Source: Nocardioidaceae bacterium (GTDB taxonomy: Bacteria > Actinomycetota > Actinomycetes > Propionibacteriales > Nocardioidaceae). Taken from it: 64,000 bases of DNA. The position numbers and the translations under genes are program-made. Below are positions 49,105 to 57,945 of the stretch, piece by piece (positions within the stretch are counted from its first letter, which is position 1; each line of letters starts with the position of its first letter). The stretch is from NCBI GenBank assembly GCA_030655315.1, contig JAURVT010000034.1:1-64000 (forward strand). Direction: 5' to 3'. The notes under the pieces were generated by a model that ran no database searches, was not told the DNA's origin, and saw only the letters and a program-made list of their open reading frames with translations.

Positions 49105-51792
49105 GTGGCTGCCACCAAGACCGACGCGAAGCGACTGCTGCTGATCGACGGGCACTCCGTCGCCTACCGGGCGTTCTTCGCCCTGCCGGTCGAGAACTTC
49201 TCGACGAGCACCGGCCAGCACACCAACGCCGTGTACGGGTTCACGTCGATGCTGATCAACGTGCTGCGCGACGAGCAGCCCACGCACCTCGCGGTGGCGT
49301 TCGACGTCTCGAGGCAGACGTTCCGCACGGTCGAGTACGCCGACTACAAGGGCAACCGCTCCAAGTCCCCCGAGGAGTTCAGCGGGCAGGTGTCCCTGGT
49401 CAAGGAGGTGCTCGAGGCGATGAGCATCCGGTTCCTCGAGCTCGACGGCTACGAGGCCGACGACATCATCGGCACCCTGGCCACCCAGGCCCAGGACCAG
49501 GGCTTCGAGGTCCTCATCTGCACCGGCGACCGTGACGCGCTGCAGCTCGTCTCCGAGACCACCACGGTGCTCTACCCGGTGAAGGGCGTCTCCGAGCTCA
49601 CGCGGATGACCCCGGCCGTCGTGGAGGCCAAGTACGGCGTCGTGCCCGCGCAGTACCCCGAGCTCGCCGCGCTCGTGGGCGAGACCAGCGACAACCTCCC
49701 CGGCGTGCCGGGCGTCGGGCCCAAGACGGCCGCCAAGTGGATCGCGCAGTTCGGGGACCTCGAGACGCTCGTCCGCGACGTCGACCAGGTCAAGGGCAAG
49801 GCGGGGGAGTCGCTGCGCACCCACCTGAGCGACGTCATCCGCAACCGTCGGATCAACGCCCTCGTGCGCGACCTCGCCCTCGAGGCGGGCCCCGACGACC
49901 TCGGCCTCCAGCCGTGGGACCGCGACGCGATCCACCGGGTGTTCGACGGCCTGGAGTTCAGAGTGCTCCGCGACCGCCTCTTCGACACCCTCAGCTCCGC
50001 CGAGCCCGACGCCGAGGACGGCTTCGACGTCGAGACCGTCGTCCTCGCGGCCGGCGAGGTGGGCGGCTGGCTCGACGAGCACGCCGGACCCGGGGCCCGG
50101 GTCGGCCTGCACGTCGCCGGCACCTGGGGCGCCGGCACGGGCGACGTCCACGGCCTGGCGCTCGCCGTCCCCGACGGCGTCGCGGCCTACGTCGACGTCG
50201 CGACCCTGGAGCCCGACGACGAGAAGCAGGTGGCCGACTGGCTGGCCGACGACGACCGGCCCAAGGTCATGCACGACGCCAAGGGCCCGCTCCTCGCGAT
50301 CCGCGCCCGCGGCTGGACGCTCGGGGGCCTCACCCGCGACACCGCGCTGTCGGCCTACCTCGCCCGTCCCGACCAGCGGTCCTACGACCTCGCCGACCTC
50401 ACCCTGCGCTACCTGCACCGCGAGCTCCGCGACGAGGCCGAGGACCCCGCCCAGCTGACGCTCGAGGTCGGAGGCGACGTCGACGAGTCGTCCGCGGCGA
50501 TGCTCCGGGCCCGCGCGGTGGCCGACCTCGCCGCCGCGTTCGACGCCGAGCTCGAGGAGATCAACGGCACCGACCTGCTGACCGGCGTCGAGATCCCGCT
50601 CGTGGGCGTCCTGGCCGACATGGAGCAGACCGGCATCGCGGTCGACGACGAGCGGCTCGCCGAGCTGGAGTCGGAGTTCTCCGACACCGTCGCCAAGGCG
50701 GCCGCCGACGCGTACGAGGTGATCGGCCGCGAGGTCAACCTCGGCTCGCCCAAGCAGCTGCAGGTCGTGCTGTTCGACGAGCTGGCGATGCCCAAGACCA
50801 AGCGCACCAAGACCGGCTACACCACCGACGCCGACGCGCTGGCCGGACTGTTCGACAAGACCCAGCACCCGTTCCTGGCCCACCTGCTCGACCACCGCGA
50901 CGCGATCCGGCTGCGCCAGACCGTCGAGGGCCTGCGCAAGACGATCGCCGACGACGGACGCATCCACACCACGTACAACCAGACGATCGCGGCCACCGGG
51001 CGGTTGAGCTCCACCGAGCCCAACCTGCAGAACATCCCGATCCGCACCGAGTCCGGTCGTCGCATCCGCAGCGCGTTCCGCGTGGGTGAGGGCTACGAGA
51101 TGCTCCTGACGGCCGACTACAGCCAGATCGAGATGCGGATCATGGCCGACCTGTCCAAGGACGAGGGCCTGATCGCGGCCTTCCTGTCCGGCGAGGACTT
51201 CCACACCGTGATGGCCGCACGGGTGTTCGGCGTCGACCCCGGCGACATCACCACCGCCATGCGCAGCAAGATCAAGGCGATGAACTACGGGCTCGCCTAC
51301 GGGCTCTCGGCCTACGGGCTGTCCCAGCAGCTCGGCATCGACACCCGCGAGGCGCAGGGCCTGATGGACGAGTACTTCGAGCGCTTCGGCGGCGTGCGGG
51401 ACTACCTGCGCGGCATCGTCGGCGAGGCCCGGTCCACCGGCTTCACCGAGACGATCATGGGACGGCGTCGCTACCTGCCCGACCTCAACAGCGACAACCG
51501 CCAGCGGCGCGACATGGCCGAGCGGATGGCGCTCAACGCGCCCATCCAGGGCTCGGCGGCCGACATCATCAAGGTCGCGATGCTCAACGTGCAGCGGGCG
51601 CTGCGGGTCACCGACGTCCGGTCCCGGCTGCTGCTCCAGGTGCACGACGAGCTGGTGCTCGAGGTGGCGCCGGGGGAGCGCGAGACCATCGAGGCGATGG
51701 TGCGCACCGAGATGGCCAACGCCGCGCAGCTGACCGTCCCGCTCGACGTCTCGGTCGGCATCGGCACCACCTGGCACGACGCCGGCCACTAG
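49105..51792 (+). CDS. polA: DNA polymerase I
   Basis: This 895-residue repair and Okazaki-fragment polymerase has an N-terminal 5'-3' exonuclease (LLIDGHSVAYRAFFALP, ELDGYEADDIIGTLA, GETSDNLPGVPGVGPKTAAKW). The middle 3'-5' exonuclease-like domain lacks the metal-binding DxE motif, so it is probably inactive in proofreading, as in other actinobacteria. The polymerase domain has DYSQIEMRIMA near residue 670 and QVHDELVLEV near 846. Confidence 0.97.
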   Translation: MAATKTDAKRLLLIDGHSVAYRAFFALPVENFSTSTGQHTNAVYGFTSMLINVLRDEQPTHLAVAFDVSRQTFRTVEYADYKGNRSKSPEEFSGQVSLVKEVLEAMSIRFLELDGYEADDIIGTLATQAQDQGFEVLICTGDRDALQLVSETTTVLYPVKGVSELTRMTPAVVEAKYGVVPAQYPELAALVGETSDNLPGVPGVGPKTAAKWIAQFGDLETLVRDVDQVKGKAGESLRTHLSDVIRNRRINALVRDLALEAGPDDLGLQPWDRDAIHRVFDGLEFRVLRDRLFDTLSSAEPDAEDGFDVETVVLAAGEVGGWLDEHAGPGARVGLHVAGTWGAGTGDVHGLALAVPDGVAAYVDVATLEPDDEKQVADWLADDDRPKVMHDAKGPLLAIRARGWTLGGLTRDTALSAYLARPDQRSYDLADLTLRYLHRELRDEAEDPAQLTLEVGGDVDESSAAMLRARAVADLAAAFDAELEEINGTDLLTGVEIPLVGVLADMEQTGIAVDDERLAELESEFSDTVAKAAADAYEVIGREVNLGSPKQLQVVLFDELAMPKTKRTKTGYTTDADALAGLFDKTQHPFLAHLLDHRDAIRLRQTVEGLRKTIADDGRIHTTYNQTIAATGRLSSTEPNLQNIPIRTESGRRIRSAFRVGEGYEMLLTADYSQIEMRIMADLSKDEGLIAAFLSGEDFHTVMAARVFGVDPGDITTAMRSKIKAMNYGLAYGLSAYGLSQQLGIDTREAQGLMDEYFERFGGVRDYLRGIVGEARSTGFTETIMGRRRYLPDLNSDNRQRRDMAERMALNAPIQGSAADIIKVAMLNVQRALRVTDVRSRLLLQVHDELVLEVAPGERETIEAMVRTEMANAAQLTVPLDVSVGIGTTWHDAGH

Positions 51793-51860
51793 CGGGCCGC
51801 GTCGCCGGTGAACGCCCTGCGTCGGCAGGGTGGACGCGATCCTGAGCGCACGTTACGAAA

Positions 51861-51890
51861 TTGTGACGTCCGGTTACCGGAGAGTAGTGA
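51861..51890 (+). promoter_or_regulatory. Probable sigma70-type promoter upstream of the membrane/heptad-repeat gene pair
   Basis: TTGTGA (51861-51866) and TAGTGA (51885-51890) are spaced 18 nt apart, inside a patch with lower GC than its surroundings. A leader of about 95 nt would follow before ATG 51993. Confidence 0.5.
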
Positions 51891-51992
51891 CAAGCCCCTG
51901 AAGCGCGTGGTGGAATCCGCGCGGAGGGAGCAAGGCCGCGGACCGCACGGAGCGCCGCGAGGGACGGTAGTGCCCGGAGCCGGCTCGAACAC

Positions 51993-52565
51993 ATGACCAA
52001 GAACGTCCTCCCCGGTCTGCTGCTCGCAGCGGCCGGGGCACTCACGATCGCGCTCGGGCACCTGCTCGGTCTCGACCTCGACCAGGTGGCGCTGCTCGGT
52101 GTCGCGCTGGGCGGCGTGATCGGGCTCGTGCCCGACCGCGGCCCGCTCGCCCGCATCGGCGGCTTCCTCGCCGGCTTCGTGCTCGCCTGGGTCGGCTACG
52201 CCGTCCGCGCGGCCGTGCTGCCCGACACGGCCGTCGCCCGCGGCCTGGTCGTCTTCCTCGTCGTCCTCGGCTGCATGCTCGTCGCGGTCGCGACCGTCTC
52301 GCGCCTGCCGCTGTGGTCCACACTGGTCGGTGCCGCCGCGCTGGTCGGCGCCTACGAGAGCGCGTACGTCGCCTCGCCGCCCGACTTCGTCGCCCAGTCC
52401 AGCGCCGCCGCCACCACCGTCCTGCTGGCCGCGGCCCTCGGCACGCTCGGTGCGTCCCTGCTCGGGCCCGACATCGCCAAGCAGCGCGAGGCCGAGCAGA
52501 CCACCGGCCACCGCGGCACGCCCGTCCACACCGGCCCCGCCCTGAACGAGGAGGCCGCTCGATGA
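51993..52565 (+). CDS. Hypothetical membrane protein
   Basis: This 190-residue protein has about five or six hydrophobic helices (GLLLAAAGALTIALGHLLGL, VALLGVALGGVIGLVP, GLVVFLVVLGCMLVAVATV and others) and a polar C-terminal tail. It overlaps the next gene by ATGA, so it is probably translated together with the heptad-repeat surface protein. No known domain recognised; an accessory or anchoring role is speculative. Confidence 0.75.
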   Translation: MTKNVLPGLLLAAAGALTIALGHLLGLDLDQVALLGVALGGVIGLVPDRGPLARIGGFLAGFVLAWVGYAVRAAVLPDTAVARGLVVFLVVLGCMLVAVATVSRLPLWSTLVGAAALVGAYESAYVASPPDFVAQSSAAATTVLLAAALGTLGASLLGPDIAKQREAEQTTGHRGTPVHTGPALNEEAAR

Positions 52566-55297
52566 GCCGCCACGCCCACGCCCCCGTGCGTCGCTTCGCC
52601 GTCGTCGCCGCGCCCGTCGTCGCGCTCGGCCTCCTGACCGGCCCCGCGGCGATGGCCGCCGGGTCCGGCGGCGACGTCGACGTCGTCAACACCGAGACCG
52701 TGCAGGTCAAGCTCGACGCCGACGGCACCGTCGGCACCGAGCGCGTCTACGAGCAGGTCGCCCTGACCGGCAAGGGCACCGTCGACCTCGACAACCCGAT
52801 CTCGAACAACCGGCTGCGCAACCTCGACGGCTTCGGCGGGTTCGACGTCGAGGACGGCGTCCAGAAGGTGCAGGCCACCGTCGACGGGTCCGTGCGCTTC
52901 CGCACCGTGTCGAACTACTCCAAGAAGCTGCCGCTGAAGGTGACGGTCCGTTACTTCCTGGACGGCCGCCCGGTCTCGGCCGACGACGTCGTCGGGAAGG
53001 ACGGCGAGCTCGAGGTCCGCTACCGGGTCGAGAACGTCACCGGTCGCTCGCAGGACGTCACCTACACCGACGGCCAGGGCCAGGAGGTCACCGAGAAGTC
53101 CGACGTCGTCGTGCCGATGGTCGGCACCCTGACCACCACGGCGCCGTCGACCTTCACCGACGTCACGTCGGGCGAGGCCAACATCGCGGGCGACGGCAAG
53201 GGTGGCACCAAGCTCTCCTTCACCATGACGCTCTTCCCGCCCATCGGCTCGCCGACGGCCGAGTTCGGCTACACGGCGCAGATGAGCGACGGCCAGGTGC
53301 CCGCCGCGGCGATCTCCGCCGTGCCGGTCAACCCGCTGCAGAGCCCGTCGTTCAAGGGCGGTGCCGCCAGCTACCAGGGCGGTGCCCAGACCGGCGCCAC
53401 GCTGACCGCCGGTGCCACCACCATCGACGAGAACCTGCTCCGCCTCCGCGACGGCGCCTCCGACCTCCTCGCCGGGCTGATCCAGCTCCGCGACGGCTCC
53501 GGCACCCTCGCCGAGGGCCTCAACGACCGTGCCGTCCCCGGCACCCGCAAGGCCGCCGACGGCGCCGGCCAGCTCGCGGACGGCGCCGACCAGCTCGACA
53601 GCGGTGCCGCCCGCGCCGCCGCGGGCGCCGAGCAGCTCGACGCCGGTGCCAAGAAGCTCCGCACCGGCGCCAAGGCGCTGGACGCGGGCGCCTCGGACAT
53701 CGACGACGGCGCCAACCAGCTCGACGGCGGTGCCAAGACGCTCGACCGGGGCGCCCAGGACCTCGACGAGGGCGCCGAGGCCGTCGACACCGGTGCCAAC
53801 GCCGTCGCCGACGGCCTCGAGGAGGCCGGCGGCAAGGCCCCGGCCCTCATCGACGGCCTCGAGCAGGTGCAGGCCGGCCTCGGCCAGGTCGACGCCGGGC
53901 TGGAGAAGCTCGGCAAGGACGTCGGCGCCGGCGGTGCCCAGCTCAGCGCCGGCATCGACCAGCTCCAGGCGGGCATCGGGTCGAAGTCCGCGAACGGGAC
54001 CCTGCTCAACGGCGTGGCCCAGCTCCAGGGCGGCATCAGCGGCCAGATCGTCCCGGGTCTCGATCGCATCCTCGCCGGCATCCCGGAGTCGCGTGACGGC
54101 CTGCGGTGCGCGTCGGAGATCCTCGTCGACCTCGCGAGCAACGACGCGGCAGACGATCTCGACGTGGGCCGGTGCCCGCAGGGTGCCGGGGTGTCGGCCA
54201 TCCCCGCGACGCTCAGCCCCGCGGACCCGATTCGAGCTGGCGTGCTGCGTCAGGTGGCCGACGGTCTCGAGGACGGGTACGAGGGCCTCATCCGTCCCGA
54301 CGGCGAGGCGCCGGACCCGAACGACCCGACCCTCCAGGAGGGCGTGGGCGCCATCCGTGGCGGCCTCACCACGCAGATCCTCCCCGGCCTGACCCGTCTG
54401 GGCTGCGGCCTGGACAACACCTCCGACGGTGCGTGCGACGCCACGAAGCCGGGCCTGCTCCAGGGCATCGACCTGGTCGACGCGGGCGTCAGCCAGCTGA
54501 CGTCGGCGGTCGTGGCCGGCGTGGGCGACGCGGACGACACCCCCGAGGACGAGACCCTGCGCGGCGGCGTCAACGGCCTGCAGGCCGGCAACGCCGCCAT
54601 CACCGAGGGCGGCAACCTGCTCCTGTCGGGCCTGACCCAGCTGTCCACCGGCGCGGGAGCGCTCGCCACCGGCACCGGCCAGCTGGCCGACGGCACCGGG
54701 AAGCTCGCCGACGGGACGGGCACGCTGGTCGACGGCACGGGGCGTCTGGTCGACGGCACCGGGAGGCTCGCCGACGGCACGGGAACGCTGGCCGACGGCA
54801 CCGACACCCTCGTCGACGGCACGGGTCAGCTGGCCGACGGCAACGGCAAGCTCGCCGACGGCGCGAAGCGTCTGGGCGAGGGCGCCGGCCAGCTCGACAC
54901 CGGCCTGCTCACCCTCGTCGACGGTCTGGTCACCGCCGGCGACGGCGCGCTGAGGATCAACGAGGGCCTCGGCACCGCCAGTGACGGCGCACCCAAGCTC
55001 GTCGACGGCGCGCAGGACCTGTCGGACCAGGGCACCAAGAAGCTGGTCGAGGCGGGCGAGAGCACCGCCGCCGACTTCGGCCTCAAGTACGCCCTGATCG
55101 AGGCCGGCGCCGCCCGCGCCGGTGACGCGATGGCCTACGGGGCCCCCGAGGGCGCCGAGGGCTTCACCGCCTACAGCTACGACCTCGCCGGCGCCGACGG
55201 GGAGTCCACCCGCAACGCCGCCCGCGGCGGAGCAGCGCTCGCGGTCTTCGCCCTCGCCGGCGGCGTCGCGATCCTGCGCAGGCGCTTCCTGGCCTGA
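52562..55297 (+). CDS. Large surface protein with L-x-x-G heptad repeats (YhgE-like repeat type)
   Basis: This 911-residue protein has a signal peptide (VVAAPVVALGLLTGPAAMAA) and a 250-residue beta-rich N-terminal domain. Long arrays of seven-residue repeats follow (GAGQLADGADQLDSGA; later GTGQLADGTGKLADGT), matching the xxxLxxG-by-7 repeats of YhgE/Pip-type proteins. A Cys-containing segment (LRCASEILVDLASN and GCGLDNTSDGACD) separates two repeat blocks. A C-terminal helix and RRRFLA anchor it in the membrane. The repeat at 54670-54860 is also visible as a near-21-nt DNA periodicity. Confidence 0.85.
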   Translation: MSRHAHAPVRRFAVVAAPVVALGLLTGPAAMAAGSGGDVDVVNTETVQVKLDADGTVGTERVYEQVALTGKGTVDLDNPISNNRLRNLDGFGGFDVEDGVQKVQATVDGSVRFRTVSNYSKKLPLKVTVRYFLDGRPVSADDVVGKDGELEVRYRVENVTGRSQDVTYTDGQGQEVTEKSDVVVPMVGTLTTTAPSTFTDVTSGEANIAGDGKGGTKLSFTMTLFPPIGSPTAEFGYTAQMSDGQVPAAAISAVPVNPLQSPSFKGGAASYQGGAQTGATLTAGATTIDENLLRLRDGASDLLAGLIQLRDGSGTLAEGLNDRAVPGTRKAADGAGQLADGADQLDSGAARAAAGAEQLDAGAKKLRTGAKALDAGASDIDDGANQLDGGAKTLDRGAQDLDEGAEAVDTGANAVADGLEEAGGKAPALIDGLEQVQAGLGQVDAGLEKLGKDVGAGGAQLSAGIDQLQAGIGSKSANGTLLNGVAQLQGGISGQIVPGLDRILAGIPESRDGLRCASEILVDLASNDAADDLDVGRCPQGAGVSAIPATLSPADPIRAGVLRQVADGLEDGYEGLIRPDGEAPDPNDPTLQEGVGAIRGGLTTQILPGLTRLGCGLDNTSDGACDATKPGLLQGIDLVDAGVSQLTSAVVAGVGDADDTPEDETLRGGVNGLQAGNAAITEGGNLLLSGLTQLSTGAGALATGTGQLADGTGKLADGTGTLVDGTGRLVDGTGRLADGTGTLADGTDTLVDGTGQLADGNGKLADGAKRLGEGAGQLDTGLLTLVDGLVTAGDGALRINEGLGTASDGAPKLVDGAQDLSDQGTKKLVEAGESTAADFGLKYALIEAGAARAGDAMAYGAPEGAEGFTAYSYDLAGADGESTRNAARGGAALAVFALAGGVAILRRRFLA

Positions 55298-55363
55298 CGC
55301 GCGCACCACCGCCGACGCCCGTCGTCCTCCCCGGGACGGCGGGCGTCCGCGCGTCCCCACTCG

Positions 55364-55457
55364 TGTCGGATTCCCAGGTAGGCACGGTTTTCCGACGAAA
55401 CCGTGGAGAGTTCGCCGTGGTCCTGTCGGAAAACCGTGCCTACCTGGGAATCCGACA
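55364..55457. repeat. Perfect 33-bp inverted repeat with 28-nt spacer
   Basis: The arms 55364-55396 and 55425-55457 are exactly complementary over 33 bp. They are AT-richer than the genome and begin TGTCGGATTCCCAGG. The repeat lies between the convergent heptad-repeat gene and the methyltransferase gene. Perfect conservation of both arms suggests recent origin or selection on the pairing. Confidence 0.85.
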
Positions 55458-55474
55458 GGGCGGAGCGGGCGGCC

Positions 55475-56281
55475 TCAGCCCAGGTGGGAGCAGAAGATGG
55501 TGGTGCCGGGGAGGGTGGCGCCGCGCTCGGGTCCCCACCCGCCCCAGACGTGGGTGTTGCCGGGCGTCCACTCGGGCTCGACCAGGTCGTCGAGCACGAA
55601 GCCGGCACCGACGAGCGCGCGCACCCAGTCGCCGACGGTGCGGTGGTGCTCGGCGTAGGCGACCGAGCCGTCGGCGGCGTGCTCGAGGTAGGGGGCGCGG
55701 TCGAAGTAGGAGCGGACGACGCGCAGGCCGGCGTCGGTCGGGTCGTCGGGGAACATCCAGCGCACCGGGTGGGTCACCGAGAACACCCACGGCCCGCCGG
55801 GGCGCAGCACCCGGGCCACCTCGGCCATCGCGGCGTCCACGTCGCTGACGAAGGGGAGCGCGCCGAACGCCGAGCAGACGGCGTCGAACGCGTCGTCGGC
55901 CAGGGGGAGCGCGGTGGCGCTGCCGGCGAGGACGGGGACGTGAACGCCCGCGTCGTCGTCGAGGCGGCGTGCGTGCTGGAGCTGACGGGTCGAGACGTCC
56001 AGGCCCACCGGCCGCGCCCCCTGCGCCAGGAGCCAGCGCGAGCACTGGGCCGCCCCGCAGCCGATCTCGAGCACGTCGAGGCCGGCGACGTCGCCCAGCA
56101 GGTGCAGCTCGGCCTCGTCCGCGCCCTCGGGCGACCAGCGGAAGCCGGCGTCGCCGAGGAACTCGCCGTGCTCGGCCTGGTACTCGTCGGCCATCTGGTC
56201 CCACTCGCCGCGGTTGGCGTGCTCGACCTCGGCCGAGGTGGGGGAGGTCGGACGCGGGTCGGACGTGGAGAAGGGTGCCAT
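55475..56281 (-). CDS. Class I SAM-dependent methyltransferase
   Basis: This 268-residue protein has a Rossmann methyltransferase core: VLEIGCGAAQCSRWLLAQGA (motif I), PVGLDVSTRQLQHA (acidic end of beta 2), ATALPLADDAFDAVCSAFGALPF and VLRPGGPWVFSVTHP. The N-terminal phrase RGEWDQMADEYQAEHGEFLG is typical of a ubiE/tRNA-like actinobacterial subgroup with unknown substrate. The ATG at 56281 lies inside a strong hairpin; Met30 (MADEY) is an internal alternative. Confidence 0.85.
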   Translation of the reverse strand: MAPFSTSDPRPTSPTSAEVEHANRGEWDQMADEYQAEHGEFLGDAGFRWSPEGADEAELHLLGDVAGLDVLEIGCGAAQCSRWLLAQGARPVGLDVSTRQLQHARRLDDDAGVHVPVLAGSATALPLADDAFDAVCSAFGALPFVSDVDAAMAEVARVLRPGGPWVFSVTHPVRWMFPDDPTDAGLRVVRSYFDRAPYLEHAADGSVAYAEHHRTVGDWVRALVGAGFVLDDLVEPEWTPGNTHVWGGWGPERGATLPGTTIFCSHLG

Positions 56282-56308
56282 CGGGGACGATTGTCCCCGA
56301 TGGCACCC
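56273..56308 (-). terminator. 16-bp hairpin covering the methyltransferase start codon
   Basis: The arms 56273-56288 and 56293-56308 are perfect complements around a 4-nt loop. The stem lies 33 nt after the stop of the upstream gene on the minus strand, so it may terminate that transcript. The ATG of the methyltransferase (56279-56281) sits in one arm, so any read-through RNA would have a sequestered start codon. Confidence 0.7.
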
Positions 56309-56341
56309 TCGACGGTGGGTGGCCTCGTCAGCCGGCCCGGG

Positions 56342-57685
56342 TCAACGCACCCGGATCGTGCGGTAGGTGGACACGATGGACGTCGCGCCGCGCTTCTGTG
56401 ACACGCGGATCTTGTAGCGACCGTTGCGCAGCGTCTTGGTGGAGCGGACCTTGTAGGCGCCGGTGCCGGTCACGGTGGTGCGGGCGAGCACCTTGCCCGA
56501 CCGGGCGCGCACCGTGATCCTGCTCCCCGGGTAGCCGACGCCCTTGAAGGTCGGTCGGTTGGCCTTCGTCGACCTGACCGTGGTCTGCAACGGCTTGGCG
56601 CTCACCACGCGGAACGTGCGGACGACCGAGCCGGCCGATCCCCGTCGTCCGGTGGCGGACTGGCGGGCGACGACGGCGTAGGCGCCGCGGTTGAGCGTCG
56701 GCTTGGCGCGGACGGCCCAGGCGCCGCCGGAGGGCACCCGCACCGTGGCGAGGACGCGGCCGGCGGTGGTGCGCACGGTGACGACCGCTCCCGCGGTGCC
56801 CCGTCCGCTGAAGCGGGCGTGGCGCGTCGTGTCGTACCGCGCGACGCCGAGGGACGGACGAGCCAGCGCCGACGCCGCCGAGCCGGGCGTCCCGGGCGTC
56901 GTCGGGGTGCCGGGCGTGGTCGGGGTGCCCGGGGCTCCGGGCGTCCCGGGCGTGCCCGGGGTCCCGGGGCCGCCGGGGGTCCCGGGCGTCCCGGGGGTGC
57001 CGGGCGTGCCGGGCACTGACGGCAGGCCCGAGACCGGCAGGAGCTGCGTGATGAGCGTCGTGACGTTGCTGAGCCCGCCGCCGAGTCCCTGGAGCGAGGT
57101 GATCAGGCTGGTGGCGAGACCCGACAGCGAGCCGAAGGAGCCGCCGTTGCCTGCGCCGGTCAGGCCGCTGACGAGACCGGTCAGGAGCGCCTGGACGTCG
57201 GCCGGGTCGAGCGAGGAGCCGCCGCCGGCGGCACCGAGGAGCGCGTCGACCACCGAGGTGAGAAGGGTCCGCAGGTTGGCCGCGGTGAGCGGGCTGCCCG
57301 CGCCGCCGAGGTCACCGAGCGAGTCGACGAGGCGGGTCAGCAGGCCCTGCATCTGTGCGGGGCTGAGCTGGGTCGAGAGGGTCTCGAGCGCCGACCGGAT
57401 CGCGGCGGGGTTGCCGCTCAGCACGGCGTTCGACAGGGCGGTCAGCTGGGCGGTGGAGCCTCCGGTGCCGCTGAGGGCACCGGTCAGGTCGCCGACCAGA
57501 TCGGTGATGGCACCCGTCCCGCCGCCGGACGGCGGGCAGAGAATGGGCAGGATGCTGCAGACCACCGTGGGCTGGGCCACGACGGATCCTTGGGCGGGGC
57601 TCGCGAGGGCTGTTCCGCCGGTGGTGAACCCGAGTCCACCGGCTGCCAGGGCGGTGACGATTCCGCCGACGAGGATGCGCTTCAT
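56342..57685 (-). CDS. Secreted protein with Gly-Pro-Thr collagen-like repeat and Ig-like C-terminus
   Basis: This 447-residue protein has a signal peptide ([17 protein letters not shown]) and an Ala/Leu/Gly-rich helical region. A run of about 14 PGT/PGG/PGA units ([20 protein letters not shown]) follows, then two repeated basic beta-rich modules ([40 protein letters not shown]). The latter resemble Ig-like or bacterial surface adhesion modules. The ATG at 57685 is used instead of a GTG two codons upstream. No sorting signal (LPxTG) is present. Confidence 0.8.
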   Translation of the reverse strand: MKRILVGGIVTALAAGGLGFTTGGTALASPAQGSVVAQPTVVCSILPILCPPSGGGTGAITDLVGDLTGALSGTGGSTAQLTALSNAVLSGNPAAIRSALETLSTQLSPAQMQGLLTRLVDSLGDLGGAGSPLTAANLRTLLTSVVDALLGAAGGGSSLDPADVQALLTGLVSGLTGAGNGGSFGSLSGLATSLITSLQGLGGGLSNVTTLITQLLPVSGLPSVPGTPGTPGTPGTPGGPGTPGTPGTPGAPGTPTTPGTPTTPGTPGSAASALARPSLGVARYDTTRHARFSGRGTAGAVVTVRTTAGRVLATVRVPSGGAWAVRAKPTLNRGAYAVVARQSATGRRGSAGSVVRTFRVVSAKPLQTTVRSTKANRPTFKGVGYPGSRITVRARSGKVLARTTVTGTGAYKVRSTKTLRNGRYKIRVSQKRGATSIVSTYRTIRVR

Positions 57686-57814
57686 GACCACGACGCTAGG
57701 AGCGTCCGAGGCGCCGGCGTGGCGGGTCGAGCGAGCGCGGAGCCGTTCTTCACATCATCCAGATGGATGAGGAGACGGCTTGAGACGGCCTTGAACCCGT
57801 CGCGTCCCGGAGCC

Positions 57815-57854
57815 GTCGGTGCGTCGTGACGTCGGGGCATCACCACGCACCGAC
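57815..57854. repeat. R3 palindromic element, copy 3
   Basis: The arm GTCGGTGCGTCGTGACG (57815-57831) pairs with CATCACCACGCACCGAC at the right end at 15 of 17 positions. It lies between divergent genes, so it cannot be a shared terminator. Related 20-nt tracts (CTTGAGACGGCCTTGAACCC and CTTGAGGCGGCCTTGAGCCC) flank it at about 57778 and 57893. Confidence 0.65.
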
Positions 57855-57932
57855 AAGTCGGGAGGAGCGGGGCCAAACGACCCGTCGGCGGTCTTGAGGC
57901 GGCCTTGAGCCCGGGGGAGGAGCGATCGCCGG

Positions 57933-57938
57933 TAGCCT
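57933..57938 (+). promoter_or_regulatory. -10 hexamer TAGCCT of the M18 aminopeptidase gene (leaderless promoter)
   Basis: TAGCCT ends 7 nt before ATG 57946, with no SD between them. Confidence 0.55.
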
Positions 57939-57945
57939 CGCGGAC

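Noticed and set aside
51793-51992. A c-di-AMP (ydaO-type) riboswitch in the leader of the membrane/heptad-repeat gene pair
   Set aside because: GGTGGAATCCGCGCGGAGG superficially recalls riboswitch text, but the conserved core blocks could not be lined up.
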